Source: Cryptomeria japonica (Eukaryota; Streptophyta; Pinopsida; Cupressales; Cupressaceae). Taken from it: 64,000 nt of DNA. Location: positions 106,274,296 through 106,338,295 of the forward strand of contig NC_081412.1 in assembly GCF_030272615.1 (NCBI RefSeq). Direction: 5' to 3'. Position numbers and translations under genes: made by a program. A model generated the notes under the pieces. It was not told where the DNA came from and ran no database searches. It was given only the letters and a program-made list of their open reading frames with translations. Positions within the stretch are counted from its first letter, which is position 1. Every line of letters begins with the position of its first letter. This document shows, one piece after another, positions 44,139-55,991 of this stretch.

Positions 44139-45290
44139 ATGTTATTTTCTGAGTCTTATCTTACAAAATTGGAATATGAAGAATATGCATGGACTCTAGA
44201 GCTATCGATAAAATCATAATGAAATATTAGTATGCACTACTTAGAATGGATGATCAATATATTAAATTACTTAGCCAATGCTAATATTTTCACCAAATTT
44301 TATTTAGGAAGTGGCTCATCAAGTCTAAATTTATGAAGGAGATGGATAAAATGACATGTTCACTTGACCAAGGATGGTTTGTAGGAGTGGTTGGTGATGT
44401 CATTCAAAATGTTTACTACCCTTGTCACTTTTATGCAAAACGCATGAATCAATTATTTAAACCATAGATTGGTAAATTTGCTATAATTTATTTTTAGGAC
44501 ATTTTTATTCTTAGTAGAAAATGCAAGATCATTTAAGTCACTTGAAATCCATGTTTGATATGCTTTGAGCATAAAAATTATTTGTAAACTTTACATGTTG
44601 GTTTTCTTTATAAATGTGATTTCAACAAATGAAATGCTCACATAAGCCCAAAAAGATGAAGGCTATACTACCTATCCCTCGAAACATAACATAGATAAAG
44701 GTTTTTTAATGACCAATACAATTTTATAGGATTCTATTGATTAATTGCACCAAAGAAGTCATTTTCTTGGACTCTAAGAAAATAGAGAAACGTTTAAAAT
44801 AACTTAAAAGGAAGGTGAAAAAAACTCTTTTACTTAGCTTAGTAGACTTTAAAATGTCTTTAACCATTGATTGCGATTCATCAATAGCGATAATTGGCGG
44901 CATATTGAGTGAAGAAAACAATCATGTTTCCTATTTTAATGAAAAACTAAATGACACCAAAAAAGAAGGTATGGCACTTAAATAATAATAATTGTATGCT
45001 ATTCTTCGTGCATTGAAATAATGGAAGCATTAGCAATTACATAAAGAATTCATTTTGTGAGCAAACACTCAAGCACAATAATCTATCAATTTGCAAGGTA
45101 TATTATCTATAGTGTAGCATGTGAGAAAAATATTATTTATGTAGGAGACATCACCTACCTGTCTCAATGAGACGATCATTGGGTTCGAAGAGATAAAAAA
45201 AAGTATGTAGTTGATCTCTACTTCAAAGAAACGAATGATGTCATTAACAATTCCACAATCGTAGGCAAAGAGTTCTATGATAAATAAACT
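44139..45290 (+). pseudogene. Decayed Ty3/gypsy RT-RNase H
   Basis: Plus-strand remnants in broken frames. The part around 44,470-44,600 matches the RT region after the catalytic box. Then come APKKS, SLVDFKMSLTIDCDSSIAIIGGILSEE (about 44,840-44,920, start of the gypsy RNase H with its first Asp), HVSYFNEKLND, LYAILRALK and HKEFIL. Stops occur every 20-40 codons. Very old. Confidence 0.6.
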
Positions 45291-47490
45291 TTAACTTTAT
45301 ATTACCATTAGTTTACACAAACAAACTTCCTTGAAACAAGAGGTTCAAATTTTTGAAAACATAAAAAAGATTATACATGATTAACAATTAGATTTTACCC
45401 ATTTTCCTTTAATTAAATAATATCAATTTTACTCTATTTTCTTGTTCAAGATAATGCAAATATTAGTAAATAATTAATTAAGATTTTGTCTATTTTAAAG
45501 TAAGGGTTTAGTTTATTAGAAATATAGATTATTGAAAAAGAATTCTAGTGTGAGGAAGATATTGTAAGAGAATTTAAGTTGTATACTTTTATTATTATAT
45601 TTATTTGGAGCATTAAAACTGAAGTTATTACACAATTTTCAAAATATTAATATAATTTGATATTTAATATGAAATATGTAATTTAATATAATTTTTTTAA
45701 AAAAAATGATTTTTTCATTTACTTTTTGTAATAGAACGAAAGAAAAATGAGATTTGTATAATCTTGTAAAATAAAAAATAAAGATAAACAATAGAAGTTT
45801 CATTCAATTTTTTTAATTGTGTGATATGATTGGTGAAGCTAATAGAAAAATTGAATGCAATAGATACATAAATAAAGATAGGCACTAATAACTAAAAGAT
45901 TTCATTTAGCCAACTTTCATCAATTAAAACTTGATTGGTGCATAATATATATTCAATTAACTTTATGTCAATTATTTTAATAAAAAATTAAAGAAAATTT
46001 CATCTTGTATATATATTGATAATCAACAATATTTGACCTCTATCAAACTTATCATTAAAACTAGCAATTGCATCTTGGTGTGCAATGGGTACGCCAAAAA
46101 GGTGTGGAAGGTCAATTCAATTTTTTTTTGTCTATTTGTTGTACACATGTGTAATACGTGAGGCCACTTGGTAGGACCTTTAGAAAATGATGTTGTTTGT
46201 GCAACAATAGTCTCAATGGAGAAGTGATAGCTTCAAATTAGCCATGTATCCACTCAAGCAGATCCAAACATGATTTAAATAAAATCTTTGAATTAGGAAA
46301 TAATAAGATAGAGATAAGGGAAGAGATAAAAGAAGAAATATGGAGGGATCAAAACAGAGGGACAAAACAAACAAAGGAAGAGATGGAGATAAAGAGGAGA
46401 AGAAATCTAGATATAGAGGTCTAGAAAGATGGAAAGGATGAGAGATAGGGAGAAATATGGATTAATAAAGAGAAGGAAGATTGTTGTCTATTGTTTGCAT
46501 ATGTTTGTGTAGTTCATCATGTGAATTGGTAGGCCATTTACCAAATGATATTGATTGTATAAAATAGGTCTCAATGAATAAGTGATAACTTCAAATCAAC
46601 TATGCGTCCACTTACAAGAATCTAAATATGACTAAAGATACTTTGGATAATATATTGGAGGGCAAAAATAAATGACATGAAAAAAATTTGTCTTTATTGT
46701 TATAGGGTAGGTATCATGATTACAATGATAGTAAAATATACATTATATAATATATTGGAGAGTACAAATCAAGTAATGTGAAAACTGAACTTAGCAGTGA
46801 ATCAAAATATGGTGATTATGTTAAAAATTGCACCAAGGTCATGTAAGTTACACACTTTATTGATATATATGTATTTCTTTACAATATAAGAAAACAATTA
46901 ACTTATGAAATACAGATTATGATGGATAGATTTGTTGTTTCAAGGAGCTTGACATGAAGGGTTGTTAACAAATAAACATCCCTTTATTGAATCTGCGAAA
47001 TTTTCAATGTTTAAGAATTTGAATGGATGTTTACAGAAAATATTCTTCTTTATATAATCTATGTCCCTTAACATGAAGGAGGTTAGATTATGCATTTTGA
47101 TATATGACTTTGATAAAAAAATGTTTATGCATTTTGATATATGACTTTGATAAAAAAATGTTTACCATTATAATTTAGCTAAAATAAGAAATTTAAGTGT
47201 AGATTTCAAGCTTAATCCGAGTTGGAAATCTAGTGCTTCATGACACGAAATTACAAAATTATTATGACTAATAAATTGTTTGCATATATAGACTGTTTCT
47301 ACTGCGTTGAGGATTTTAAATAAAAGTTGTACTATTTGTTGATAAAATAATTACATATAACAAATTCGATAATAGTGTTGGAGTAGATTTTAATTATTAA
47401 TTAGGATCCTTAGCTGACGTTGATGATAAGAAGGTCCCGAGCTAGAACTATGTCTCTATACAATTGTGCAGCGTTGATGGACAAATAGAA
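45291..47490. other. Spacer upstream of the TM9SF gene
   Basis: AT-rich, without a recognised gene. A ~130-bp direct repeat pair lies at about 46,130-46,280 and 46,490-46,635 (GTCTCAATG.A.AAGTGATA.CTTCAAAT shared), and a second short pair around ATAATATATTGGAG near 46,650 and 46,748. A perfect 37-bp tandem duplication lies at 47,091-47,164. Confidence 0.5.
47091..47164. repeat. Perfect 37-bp tandem duplication
   Basis: The unit beginning TGCATTTTGATATATGACTT at 47,091 is repeated at 47,128 without a visible difference, so it is recent. Confidence 0.95.
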
Positions 47491-47492
47491 CT

Positions 47493-47636
47493 ATGTCCAC
47501 TGCTAGTCAAGTTGATCCTGTGGAAGCTACCCCAGAAACTGCTCACAAATGTTTTAAGAAAGAATATGCTGGCGGGCAGACTGTTGTTTTGTTGGATACT
47601 CAAGAGGCTTCCCAGTTATTTTTTGAAAAACATTGA
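47493..47636 (+). other. 47-codon frame 5' of TM9SF (uORF or gene scrap)
   Basis: ATG 47,493 opens a frame with protein-like composition (MSTASQVDPVEATPETAHKC, then YAGGQTVVLLDTQEASQLFF) ending TGA 80 bp before the TM9SF start. I do not recognise it. It may be an upstream frame in the leader or a fragment of an older gene. Confidence 0.25.
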
Positions 47637-47715
47637 CATGTTCTCAACAGGGTTTTTGCTCCAAGCTCAGGGTTTGTAGGGTTTTTATGGTTTCATTCTG
47701 TTAGCGCCCAAAATC

Positions 47716-47863
47716 ATGGCGGGGAGCATAGATAAGTTGACGGCGATTTGGGCGGTGGTTATGGCAGTCATAAACGGAGTTAATAGTGGCGCTTCAGATC
47801 ACAAATACAGCAAGGGAGATCTGGTGCCATTATATGGCAACAAAGTCCCTTCAATAATCCCAC
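47716..47863 (+). pseudogene. TM9SF exon 1
   Basis: Starts at ATG 47,716 with a signal-peptide-like stretch (LTAIWAVVMAVINGVNSGAS) leading into HKYSKGDLVPLYGNKV. After Lys-Val the family frame resumes one base off (PFNNP), showing the first frameshift. Donor GTAACC at 47,864. Confidence 0.8.
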
Positions 47864-48491
47864 GTAACCTCTCTTTCCTCAATTGAACAGTCATTCACTT
47901 GTGTGTTGGCGTTTGAATGAATTTATCTTCGATTGCATGTTTTTGTAATTGAAATTGCTGAGAATTTCAGCAGTTTTTTTAAAATTTTAGAGTAGGGTTA
48001 GAAAAAATTCTAAATTCTATTAGTAAATTTGGGGATAAATTTACCATCTAACTCTATATTTTATCTTATCCTTTTCTAAGATTTATTTGTTAAATTTATC
48101 TTTAGATTTTGAAAAGAGTATAATTTGATAGAGATCATTTTGTAGACATCTATTCTGTTTTAACTTAAAAAAATTGAAGAATGATATCTCTCAATATGGT
48201 TCTGTGTTCATTAATAATTTTTTTAATACATTTCATTCTTTGCTGCCACTGTAATTACACCTTTTAACATTATTTAAAATAAACAGATTAAATCTAAAAT
48301 ATTTGATCAATCCCTGCGCTAAATGATTACCTTGTGCGGCTTTATGGAACCCTGCTGTAAGAGACTCACTGATTTCTGTCTCAATATCAAGAACAGAAGG
48401 AAGTGCCACACAATGATTTGAGGTTATAGATTTTGTTTCCTTCAATGGCATTCCCTGTGTCTAATTTATACTATTTTCATTTGTTCTGCAG

Positions 48492-48532
48492 TGAAACATA
48501 TCAATATTTTGATTTGCCATTCTGTGCTCCAG
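48492..48532 (+). pseudogene. TM9SF exon 2
   Basis: 41-nt micro-exon reading ETYQYFDLPFCAP between TTCTGCAG and GTTTGG. Phase fits exon 1 only after the frameshift. Confidence 0.8.
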
Positions 48533-48633
48533 GTTTGGACCATTTCTGCATATTTGATTTTGCTTAGGCGTTGTATTCTGTTAACAGCTCTGTATTTGAC
48601 TCGGTATTTCTATTTACAATGTGTATGTTGCAG

Positions 48634-49206
48634 ATGAAGTCAAGGAGAAGAGACAAGACCTCGGAGAGATGTTGAATGGTGATAAGATGGTGGAAACTAT
48701 TTACAAGTTGGAATTTCGGGAAAACAAAGATTCTCAACTCCTTTGCAGAAAGAAACTCACAAAAGAGAATTTGGATCTATCAAAAATGATTATTTTTATG
48801 AGATGTACTATGATGATCTGCCTGCCTGGGGCTTTATTGGAAAGTATCAGGAAGAAAACAAGGCACGTCCAAATGGCACTACATATTTACTGTATACGCA
48901 TACCGGCTTTGACATTTTCTACAACAATGACCGTGTCATAAAAATAAATGTTCGCACATATCCAAGTTTCACAGCTGACATTACTGAGGATAGGGAAGTT
49001 GAAGTTGATTTCATGTACTCAGTAAATTGGAGGGAGACTGAGATTCCTTTTGAACGGCGATTTGATAAATATCAAAAGTCATCAATTTTACCCCAGCATA
49101 TTAAAGTCCATTCATTCTCCATTACCGCTTCTTGTGTAACAGTTCTTCTTCTGACTGGGATTCTTGCTTCTATCTACATATGTGTTCTCAAGAACGACTT
49201 CGTCAA
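48634..49206 (+). pseudogene. TM9SF exon 3
   Basis: Encodes the lumenal domain (EVKEKRQDLGEMLNGDKMVE.. then MYYDDLPAWGFIG, FDIFYNNDRVIKINVRTYP, EVEVDFMYSVNW) and the first membrane span (SCVTVLLLTGILASIYICVL). The frame changes at about 48,768-48,772, between KKLTKE and the DYF..MYYDD block, where several residues are also missing. Donor GTAAG at 49,207. Confidence 0.85.
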
Positions 49207-49370
49207 GTAAGAAAAAAAAATTGATTACGAATTTGCTTGTGCATTGTGCATACAATCTCATACCACGATTCAATGAAATTAATTTGAGTGTAGCATTCGC
49301 TTGATTAGAAATTAATCCTAAAGTTAGTTTTTGAATTATCTGGCAATCTACTGGTTTTGTTGCTGTGAAG

Positions 49371-49508
49371 GTATTCTCATGATGTGGAGTCTACTGATGA
49401 CCAAAGCGAAACAGGATGAAAGTACATTCATGGAGATGTCTTCAGATATCCTCGCCACAGGTCTCTGTTTTGTGCTGTTCTTGGATCCGGGACTCAGCTT
49501 TTAGCTCT
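49371..49508 (+). pseudogene. TM9SF exon 4, with in-frame TGA
   Basis: Reads YSHDVESTDDQSETG, then TGA (49,417-49,419) in place of the conserved Trp, then [20 protein letters not shown] and LGSGTQLLA. Ends CT before GTAAGTATA. The exon end and donor are repeated in the intron behind it. Confidence 0.85.
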
Positions 49509-49870
49509 GTAAGTATATAATACAGAGCAGTATTCCAGAGCTTTTTCCAAAAAAAAAAAACAGTCATGGTCTTCTTGTATGTATATGTTTTGTGCTGTTA
49601 TTTGATATGGGACTCAGGTTTTTGCTCTGTAAGTATAATACAGAACAGCGCTTTTAGCACTGTAAGTAAATAATACAGAACGGTATTCCAGTGCTTAATC
49701 CCAAAATAATAAATTCATAGTCTTCTTGCATTTATATCTTTTGTGCTGTTATTGGATCTAGGACTCAGGTTTTTGCTCTGTAAGTATAATACAGATCGTT
49801 CTTTTTGCCCTATAAGTATATAATACAGTCCCAGAATAAGAAAATCCAGTCTTCTTGCATTTATATGATT
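49471..49870 (+). repeat. Tandem copies of exon-4 end plus 5' splice site in intron 4
   Basis: The stretch TTTGTGCTGTTCTTGGATCC..GGGACTCAG..TTTTAGCTCTGTAAGTATA..ATACAG occurs at the true exon end (donor 49,509) and again with donors GTAAGTATA at 49,629 and 49,780. Partial copies lie near 49,662 (GTAAGTAAA) and 49,811 (ATAAGTATA). Spacing between full copies is 120 and 151 bp. Confidence 0.9.
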
Positions 49871-49896
49871 AGTGTTTCTTAATGTGCTGATTACAG

Positions 49897-50053
49897 TGTC
49901 ATCTTCATCTTCATGCTTGCACTGGTAGGTGCATTTTATCCATACAGCAGGGGAATCCTACACACAGCCCTTGTGGTTATATATGCCCTTACATCTGGCA
50001 TTGCAGGCTACACCTCTGCTTCTTTTTATACTCAACTTGGGGGATCAGACTGG
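49897..50053 (+). pseudogene. TM9SF exon 5
   Basis: Membrane-span exon: VIFIFMLALVGAFYPYSRG, then ALVVIYALTSGIAGYTSASF, TQLGGSDW. Bounded by TTACAG and GTATG. No lesion seen. Confidence 0.9.
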
Positions 50054-50153
50054 GTATGTTTTCTCTTTTTTCTTATTTTTTAAGTAAAAATTAGCACCAG
50101 TCCAATAAATTGGACATAATAGAATAAAACTTGATTTTTTTAATCTATTTCAG

Positions 50154-50638
50154 GCAAGGAATCAGTTGTTGACGGGCTGCCTATTTTGTGGGCCTCTGTT
50201 CTTAACCTTTTGCTTCCTAAATACTGTTGCAACGGCTTACAAAGCAAATGTTGCACTACCATTTGACACAATCATAGTCCTCCTCTTCATCTGGACAATT
50301 GTTGCATTCCCTTTGCTTGTGTTGGGTGGTATTGTTGGAAAAAACAGCAAGGCTGAGTTTGAAGCTCCTTGCCGCACTACAAAATGCCCTAGAAAGATTC
50401 CTCCTTTGCCATTTTATAGAGGGACTATCTCTCAAATGGCCATGGCAGGATTTTTGCCGTTTGGTGTAATCTACTTCGAGCTTCCCTATATATTCGTAAG
50501 TGTATGGGGTCACAAAATCTACACGTTATACAGCATCCTCTTCATTATTTTCATCATCCTTATCATTGTGACAGCCTTAGATATCATTGCATTCACCTAC
50601 TTACAGCTAGCAGTTGAGGATCATGAATGGTGGTGGAG
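50154..50638 (+). pseudogene. TM9SF exon 6
   Basis: 161 codons plus a split Arg codon, open throughout: LLTGCLFCGPLFLTFCFLN, a second span pair, the conserved GGIVGKNSKAEFEAPCRTTK, PRKIPPLPFYRG, then spans to EDHEWWWR. Donor GTATGTGG at 50,639. No lesion seen. Confidence 0.92.
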
Positions 50639-53600
50639 GTATGTGGGTGCTTCTCTCTTCAGTTCAATTTGTTTTCCATTCTATAACTGATTGCTTTGTG
50701 ATGAGGTTGTCTTTTGATTGAGGTTGATTTGGATATTTCATATTTGTTTCTTAGAGTTGTAATATTTGTGTCTCATAAATTAATCTTTATGTATAAAATA
50801 AAATAAAATTGAAGAGCTGCAATAGATTTGCTATAAAGAAATGGTTTGTATTGATTAGGTGGATGATACACATCCATTTTGTAAGTTGTGAATCTGTTCA
50901 GATTTAGAAATAGTCGATAAGATTGGAATTAAGAGATTAGTGTTAGGACGCTAAAAGCGTGCATACAAGTTTACAGTATAATCATAATGTAAAAGATCAA
51001 ATACATACCACAAATTTACACCAGTTATACTCTAGGGAAACCCTCAAGAGAAACAATCCAGCCTCCAAAAGCATCCAAACTCAACGTATTATTCAGCAAT
51101 GAAACATTACAGTACACATACAAAGTCCTTATAAATACTTCTAAAATATCAAGCTCCTTTAATACACTCTTCATGTGTCCAAACATATAACCACACATTT
51201 CATGTCATGCTTCAAATATGCACTCAACAAGAGAGCTCAATACAATGATAACCAAGTCAAAAAATCAACTAGCCAACAAACCGACCAGCCCAACCACTAA
51301 ACATGTGCATGCTTTTATATATTCAAGCTCACAAAAGACAATAGAGTGGTTAAGGTAAAACCACGAGTGCACAAAACTATTGACTCCAATATTTATCTTA
51401 TTGTGATAAATTTTTCTAATATTAAATATTTTTCCAATATGCCATTCACACATAAAATATCTAACTAATGTTGCCTACAACTTTACAAGTAGATCCAAAT
51501 AATATTTAATGTGGATATATGCATCGCTTAAAAATACACCATAAGTAAATATTTATTTTAGACAATTATCTTTCTTTTGCAAAGTGTACAACATTTTTCC
51601 AACAATTAGATGCACTAACTTTGGTAGAAAGATTGGAAATAATTTTCAAATATTCCTTCAAAGAATTATAAGCCTCACAAAGGTTATTCATCACATTTAC
51701 CACTGTTTCAAAAGCTCAATGGTAGGTGGAATTTTCTATCCACTACTGCTCAATAGTAGCATAGGTTTACCATTTTGGAATGAAGCTTTCCTAGTTTTGT
51801 TGCTATCTCCTTTACTAGAGTCTCTTTATTAGATCTCATTCGGTCCAACAAGATATTTAATCCCTACAATTTTTTTTTAGACATCTAGAAACTCTTAAGA
51901 ATCATTTTTTCTTTTACCATTAAGTTCAAGATGTCCAGAACTAGATTCATGATTTCTTCAAGTCTTTTTGACCTAAGGTTTTTCCCTAACATGTGATTAT
52001 TATAGGTTACTTGAATAAAATGTCAACTAAATTTACTCATGTCTAGCATGCTTGTAGAGTGGAGATTCTGTTTAGTATATGACAAAATATAAATGTTTCT
52101 TGTTTTCAAAAACTTATGTAGATTATTGTTTTTCTATAAATTCTAAAGCCATGATATGTTCTAATGTTTAATTTAAATTTAGGTGCAAGCTAATAAAGTT
52201 GATATAGAGATTGCCCACTTCCAAACTCTTATCAAGCATTAGGTAAATGCTTTGTATATTGTTGCAAATGTGTCAACCTCTCCCAAGAGATCCTCCTCCT
52301 AAGGGCACATACTTTGGTGTAGCCATAGTGTTTGTTCTAGGCACCACTCACATTGCTCTCCTAAACATAAAGGAAGTGGTTGGTTTACGTAGATGCATAT
52401 CCAAACTATATTGCTTTTCAACCTCATGATAGAAGCACTTCTAGGTAGCTACACAGTGGAAAGTACTCTTGGTCGTCTTTAGTTATCCTTTTTGTATTGT
52501 TACTACTAATAAAAAATAGATAAACAAAGAGGATGATGGTATCATTACAAGTTGGGAGCTAAATCCTTGATGACAAGGACCTCCCAAATGGTTGGAATAA
52601 TTCCTCTAATATAGACCCATCTCCTCCCACTCAAATTGCACTAGTTGCATAGTGATTTGATCACTTTATGTATTGTGTATAAGATTTCTCACATGGAATT
52701 TTTGAATGTGATGTCATTCCACCCATTTTTTAAAACTAATGAATTCATAGACGTACACTATTCATTAAAAAATATTAAAGAGCTATAATACTTTAATTTT
52801 CATTGAGTTGCATATATTGCTAAATTCAAATGGTTTATATAGATTAGGAGGATGACACACATCATGTTCTTATGGTACAACACTTGTTGGACACGAATTA
52901 TGTGTCTTCCATATCCCAAAATATTGAATAACTACAATAATTTCATTTTATTGGTTTTACAATCCAACATTTCACTCTATTCACCATAATATGAACTTGA
53001 AGTGAGATTTTTGAGGCCTATGCCTAACACACACATCCTTAATGGCAAGTTGTGCCTACTTAACTAAATAGATTTTTAAGTATATATTCCCTTAGACTTC
53101 AACTTTCAACCTTATAATAGAGAATAAGAGTAAATTGGACTTTGTCACATTGTGTACACCCACAAAGCTATGGTAAATGAATGATTATTCTCAATATAGT
53201 ATAAAAGAGATATGTTTCCTTAATTTTCAGTTGCATTTCATCTCTTTGTTTTTACTAATTCAACCATTACAATAAATATTAGTATATGTAAATTGTATTT
53301 ATGTAAGTTGATGCTCTAACTTCATTATTTTCTTCATGTATGCAAAGGGTTATTGCATGTGATTAAAAGAATCAAGTATCGTGTTTACATTATAAGTAAT
53401 TATCACATGATTCAAGTTGTATAGTTACTTATTTCCACCAATACATAAACTAAATTAGAAGCTAATTGTTGGAAAGAAACTAGCCCCTAGGAAGTGAGGA
53501 TCTTGCATCTAAAGGGCTCTAGATTCAATCAAAAGTGTGCTACTTTCATTCCATTAAGAGTCAATAAGCACTTATGGGTTACTTGAAATCTATCAATGAC

Positions 53601-54522
53601 AATTAGTGTGTGTGTTATGTTCCCAAATGAGATGAATTGTATCCACAGCAATGTTGTAAATCCCAGGACAACAAAACTCATAGGTCCAAAAGAACAAAAT
53701 CAAGGTCTGAAAAGTTGAAAGAATAAAAACATATTATGAAAGCAAAAAACATTGAAAAATTGTTCAAAGAAACCATGTTCTATAAAATTATAGTCAATCT
53801 TATAATTAAAATCAAACACCTTATCCAAGTCTTGAAATCTAAAAATTACTTAAACTGGTTTGAGCCCAATATCTAAAAACTGGAAAATCTAAGTTCAATT
53901 GTATATGTATTTTAATCTAGTAATCAAGAAAGACTCTAGCCATAACACTACTAGAAATTGAATGTTCATAGTACAATTCAAATTATAGATCATTTCCAAG
54001 AATGCATGGATACAAACTTGACCCAAATATCCAGGGCAATGTTGAATGCTACCTTTGTCCAAAATAATTATTGAATTTGCCCTTATCTTCCATCTAAACA
54101 CAATATGAAACATTGAGGCCCGAAACCTATTTACAATTAGGCATCCCATAATGGGTTGTCCACTCCATGTGTAGGATAAGTACTTATAAGTTACATACTA
54201 GATTCTCACTAAACATCTTAGATACATTGGATCTACACACATGTAACAATCTACTACTTGAGCACCAAATTTGTATCTCTTATACCTTTAAGGTTGATTT
54301 GGAGGCCATGAATGCCTCAACACCCAACATAAAGAGGATGGAACCTAGTGAAATTTTTGGAGACACTTATTATTGAGCTATAGATTTATAAGGATGTGGA
54401 AGGAAGTCTCTTTTATTTAGTGTCAAGCATAAAAAAATTAGACTCATTTTTTACATTTATTTCTATACCATATGTTCTAAGGAAAATGATATCTAGTAAT
54501 AAGGAAAAACAAAATATCAAAT

Positions 54523-54539
54523 CCTTAAATTATAGTGTT
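54523..54539. repeat. 17-bp target-site duplication of the LINE (left copy)
   Basis: CCTTAAATTATAGTGTT, followed at once by the T-run that is the LINE's poly(A) tail on the other strand. Exact copy at 62,544-62,560. Confidence 0.92.
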
Positions 54540-54550
54540 TTTTTTTTTTT

Positions 54551-55991
54551 GATAAAAGTGGATGAGACCACTAAAATTATATTGATTATATATATTTTTA
54601 CATGTGTCTGGTTCAAAGAGCACTGAAGGGAAAGAACCAGTAAGAAAACCCTTCAGTATTGCTCAAGAAAACATAAGCCTATCTACCCATTACAAAAAGC
54701 CCATAGGCATACCAAAACCCCCCAGATACATTGCAATGCATTGCCATCCGCATTAGATATAAAGGAATCTGTAAGAATCAGTCTAATAGGGAGCATTTGA
54801 AGATGGAGTCAAGAATGTCCACCAAAAATCAGAGCCATCACCCCAAAATCGAGCCTGTCTAAACACCACAAGAATCCAAAGCTCTGAAGAAAACAAAACT
54901 CAGAGCCATGAGAGAACCAAGAATAAGAGATCCTGCCATCACAAATATGGTGAGCAAACATAGACAGATCCAAATAAGAAGGAAGGAAGGATATTGAAGA
55001 CCTTTAGGGAGGAGGATGAGACCAAACCAAAGAATAATCCAAAATAGTAACCAAAGGAATAATATCAAAATAAGAAATCCTCTGCAATACCACATTAACT
55101 ACTCTTTCCAATTCCTCAGAAAAAGCCACCATCCGCCAAATTTGGCAAGAATTCTCCATAGAAAACAGAACATGATGTTACAGTGAAAAGCAAGACAAAG
55201 ATCGAATGATAGCCATAACTGCCCACCAACAATTAATATAACTGAGAACGGGATCACCATGTCATAATTATCACATCATGAAAGAAACCTGCTAATATGA
55301 GGATGATCACACAATGATAAAGCCAACGAATAGCATAATATCCCCAATCATTAGAACAACTACCTGAATCACCGATAGATCATGATACCAAATGAAGCGA
55401 AGAGGAAAAACAAGTGCTTAAGGTACAAAAGCCTGATGGGAAGGCAACCAGCAACTAGTCGCAACGAAAAATGATTACCAAAAACAGAGGATCAAACAGA
55501 TATTATGCAAGTACCCTTGCCGTACGAGTACTGATTAATATGTAATGGTTGCCATAAGCCAAAGAGATCCCAAACTTACAAAAGAAATTCAAAACAGCTC
55601 GCCAACCAAGATAACCAAACCAAACCAAAAGATACCCCTCCAAACCAAAGAAAAATCCACCATCCAGACCAAAGATACCCCTCTTACCTCCGGACTTTGT
55701 GCGAAGAAACTACCAAATATGACTACAATAGGAATGCTGCCATAAGGCAGGACAACATCCCCCCTATAGCCATATAGTGAAGTAACCATCACATAAAGCA
55801 AGGAGACATGAGAAGGTACAAATACATTAGGCATCTCAGACCAGTAGAAGAAACCCAACCAATTTCCTACCCCATGAATGAAATCTAACATAAGGTATCA
55901 ATAGCACAAAATTGTCATGAAGGCCAACATCTTTACTACATATACTAACGGAGCATAGATAGTGAAGTAGGATTTCAAGGAGGAGGACCAC
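54551..55991 (-). other. LINE 3' UTR
   Basis: About 1.4 kb between the RNase H stop and the poly(A) tail. Short open stretches exist but none resembles a known domain. Confidence 0.7.

Noticed and set aside
52190-52440. Possible exon or retroelement fragment in TM9SF intron 6
   Set aside because: Slightly higher GC and a 60-codon frame, but no domain match, and TM9SF exons 6 and 7 join directly without a missing segment.
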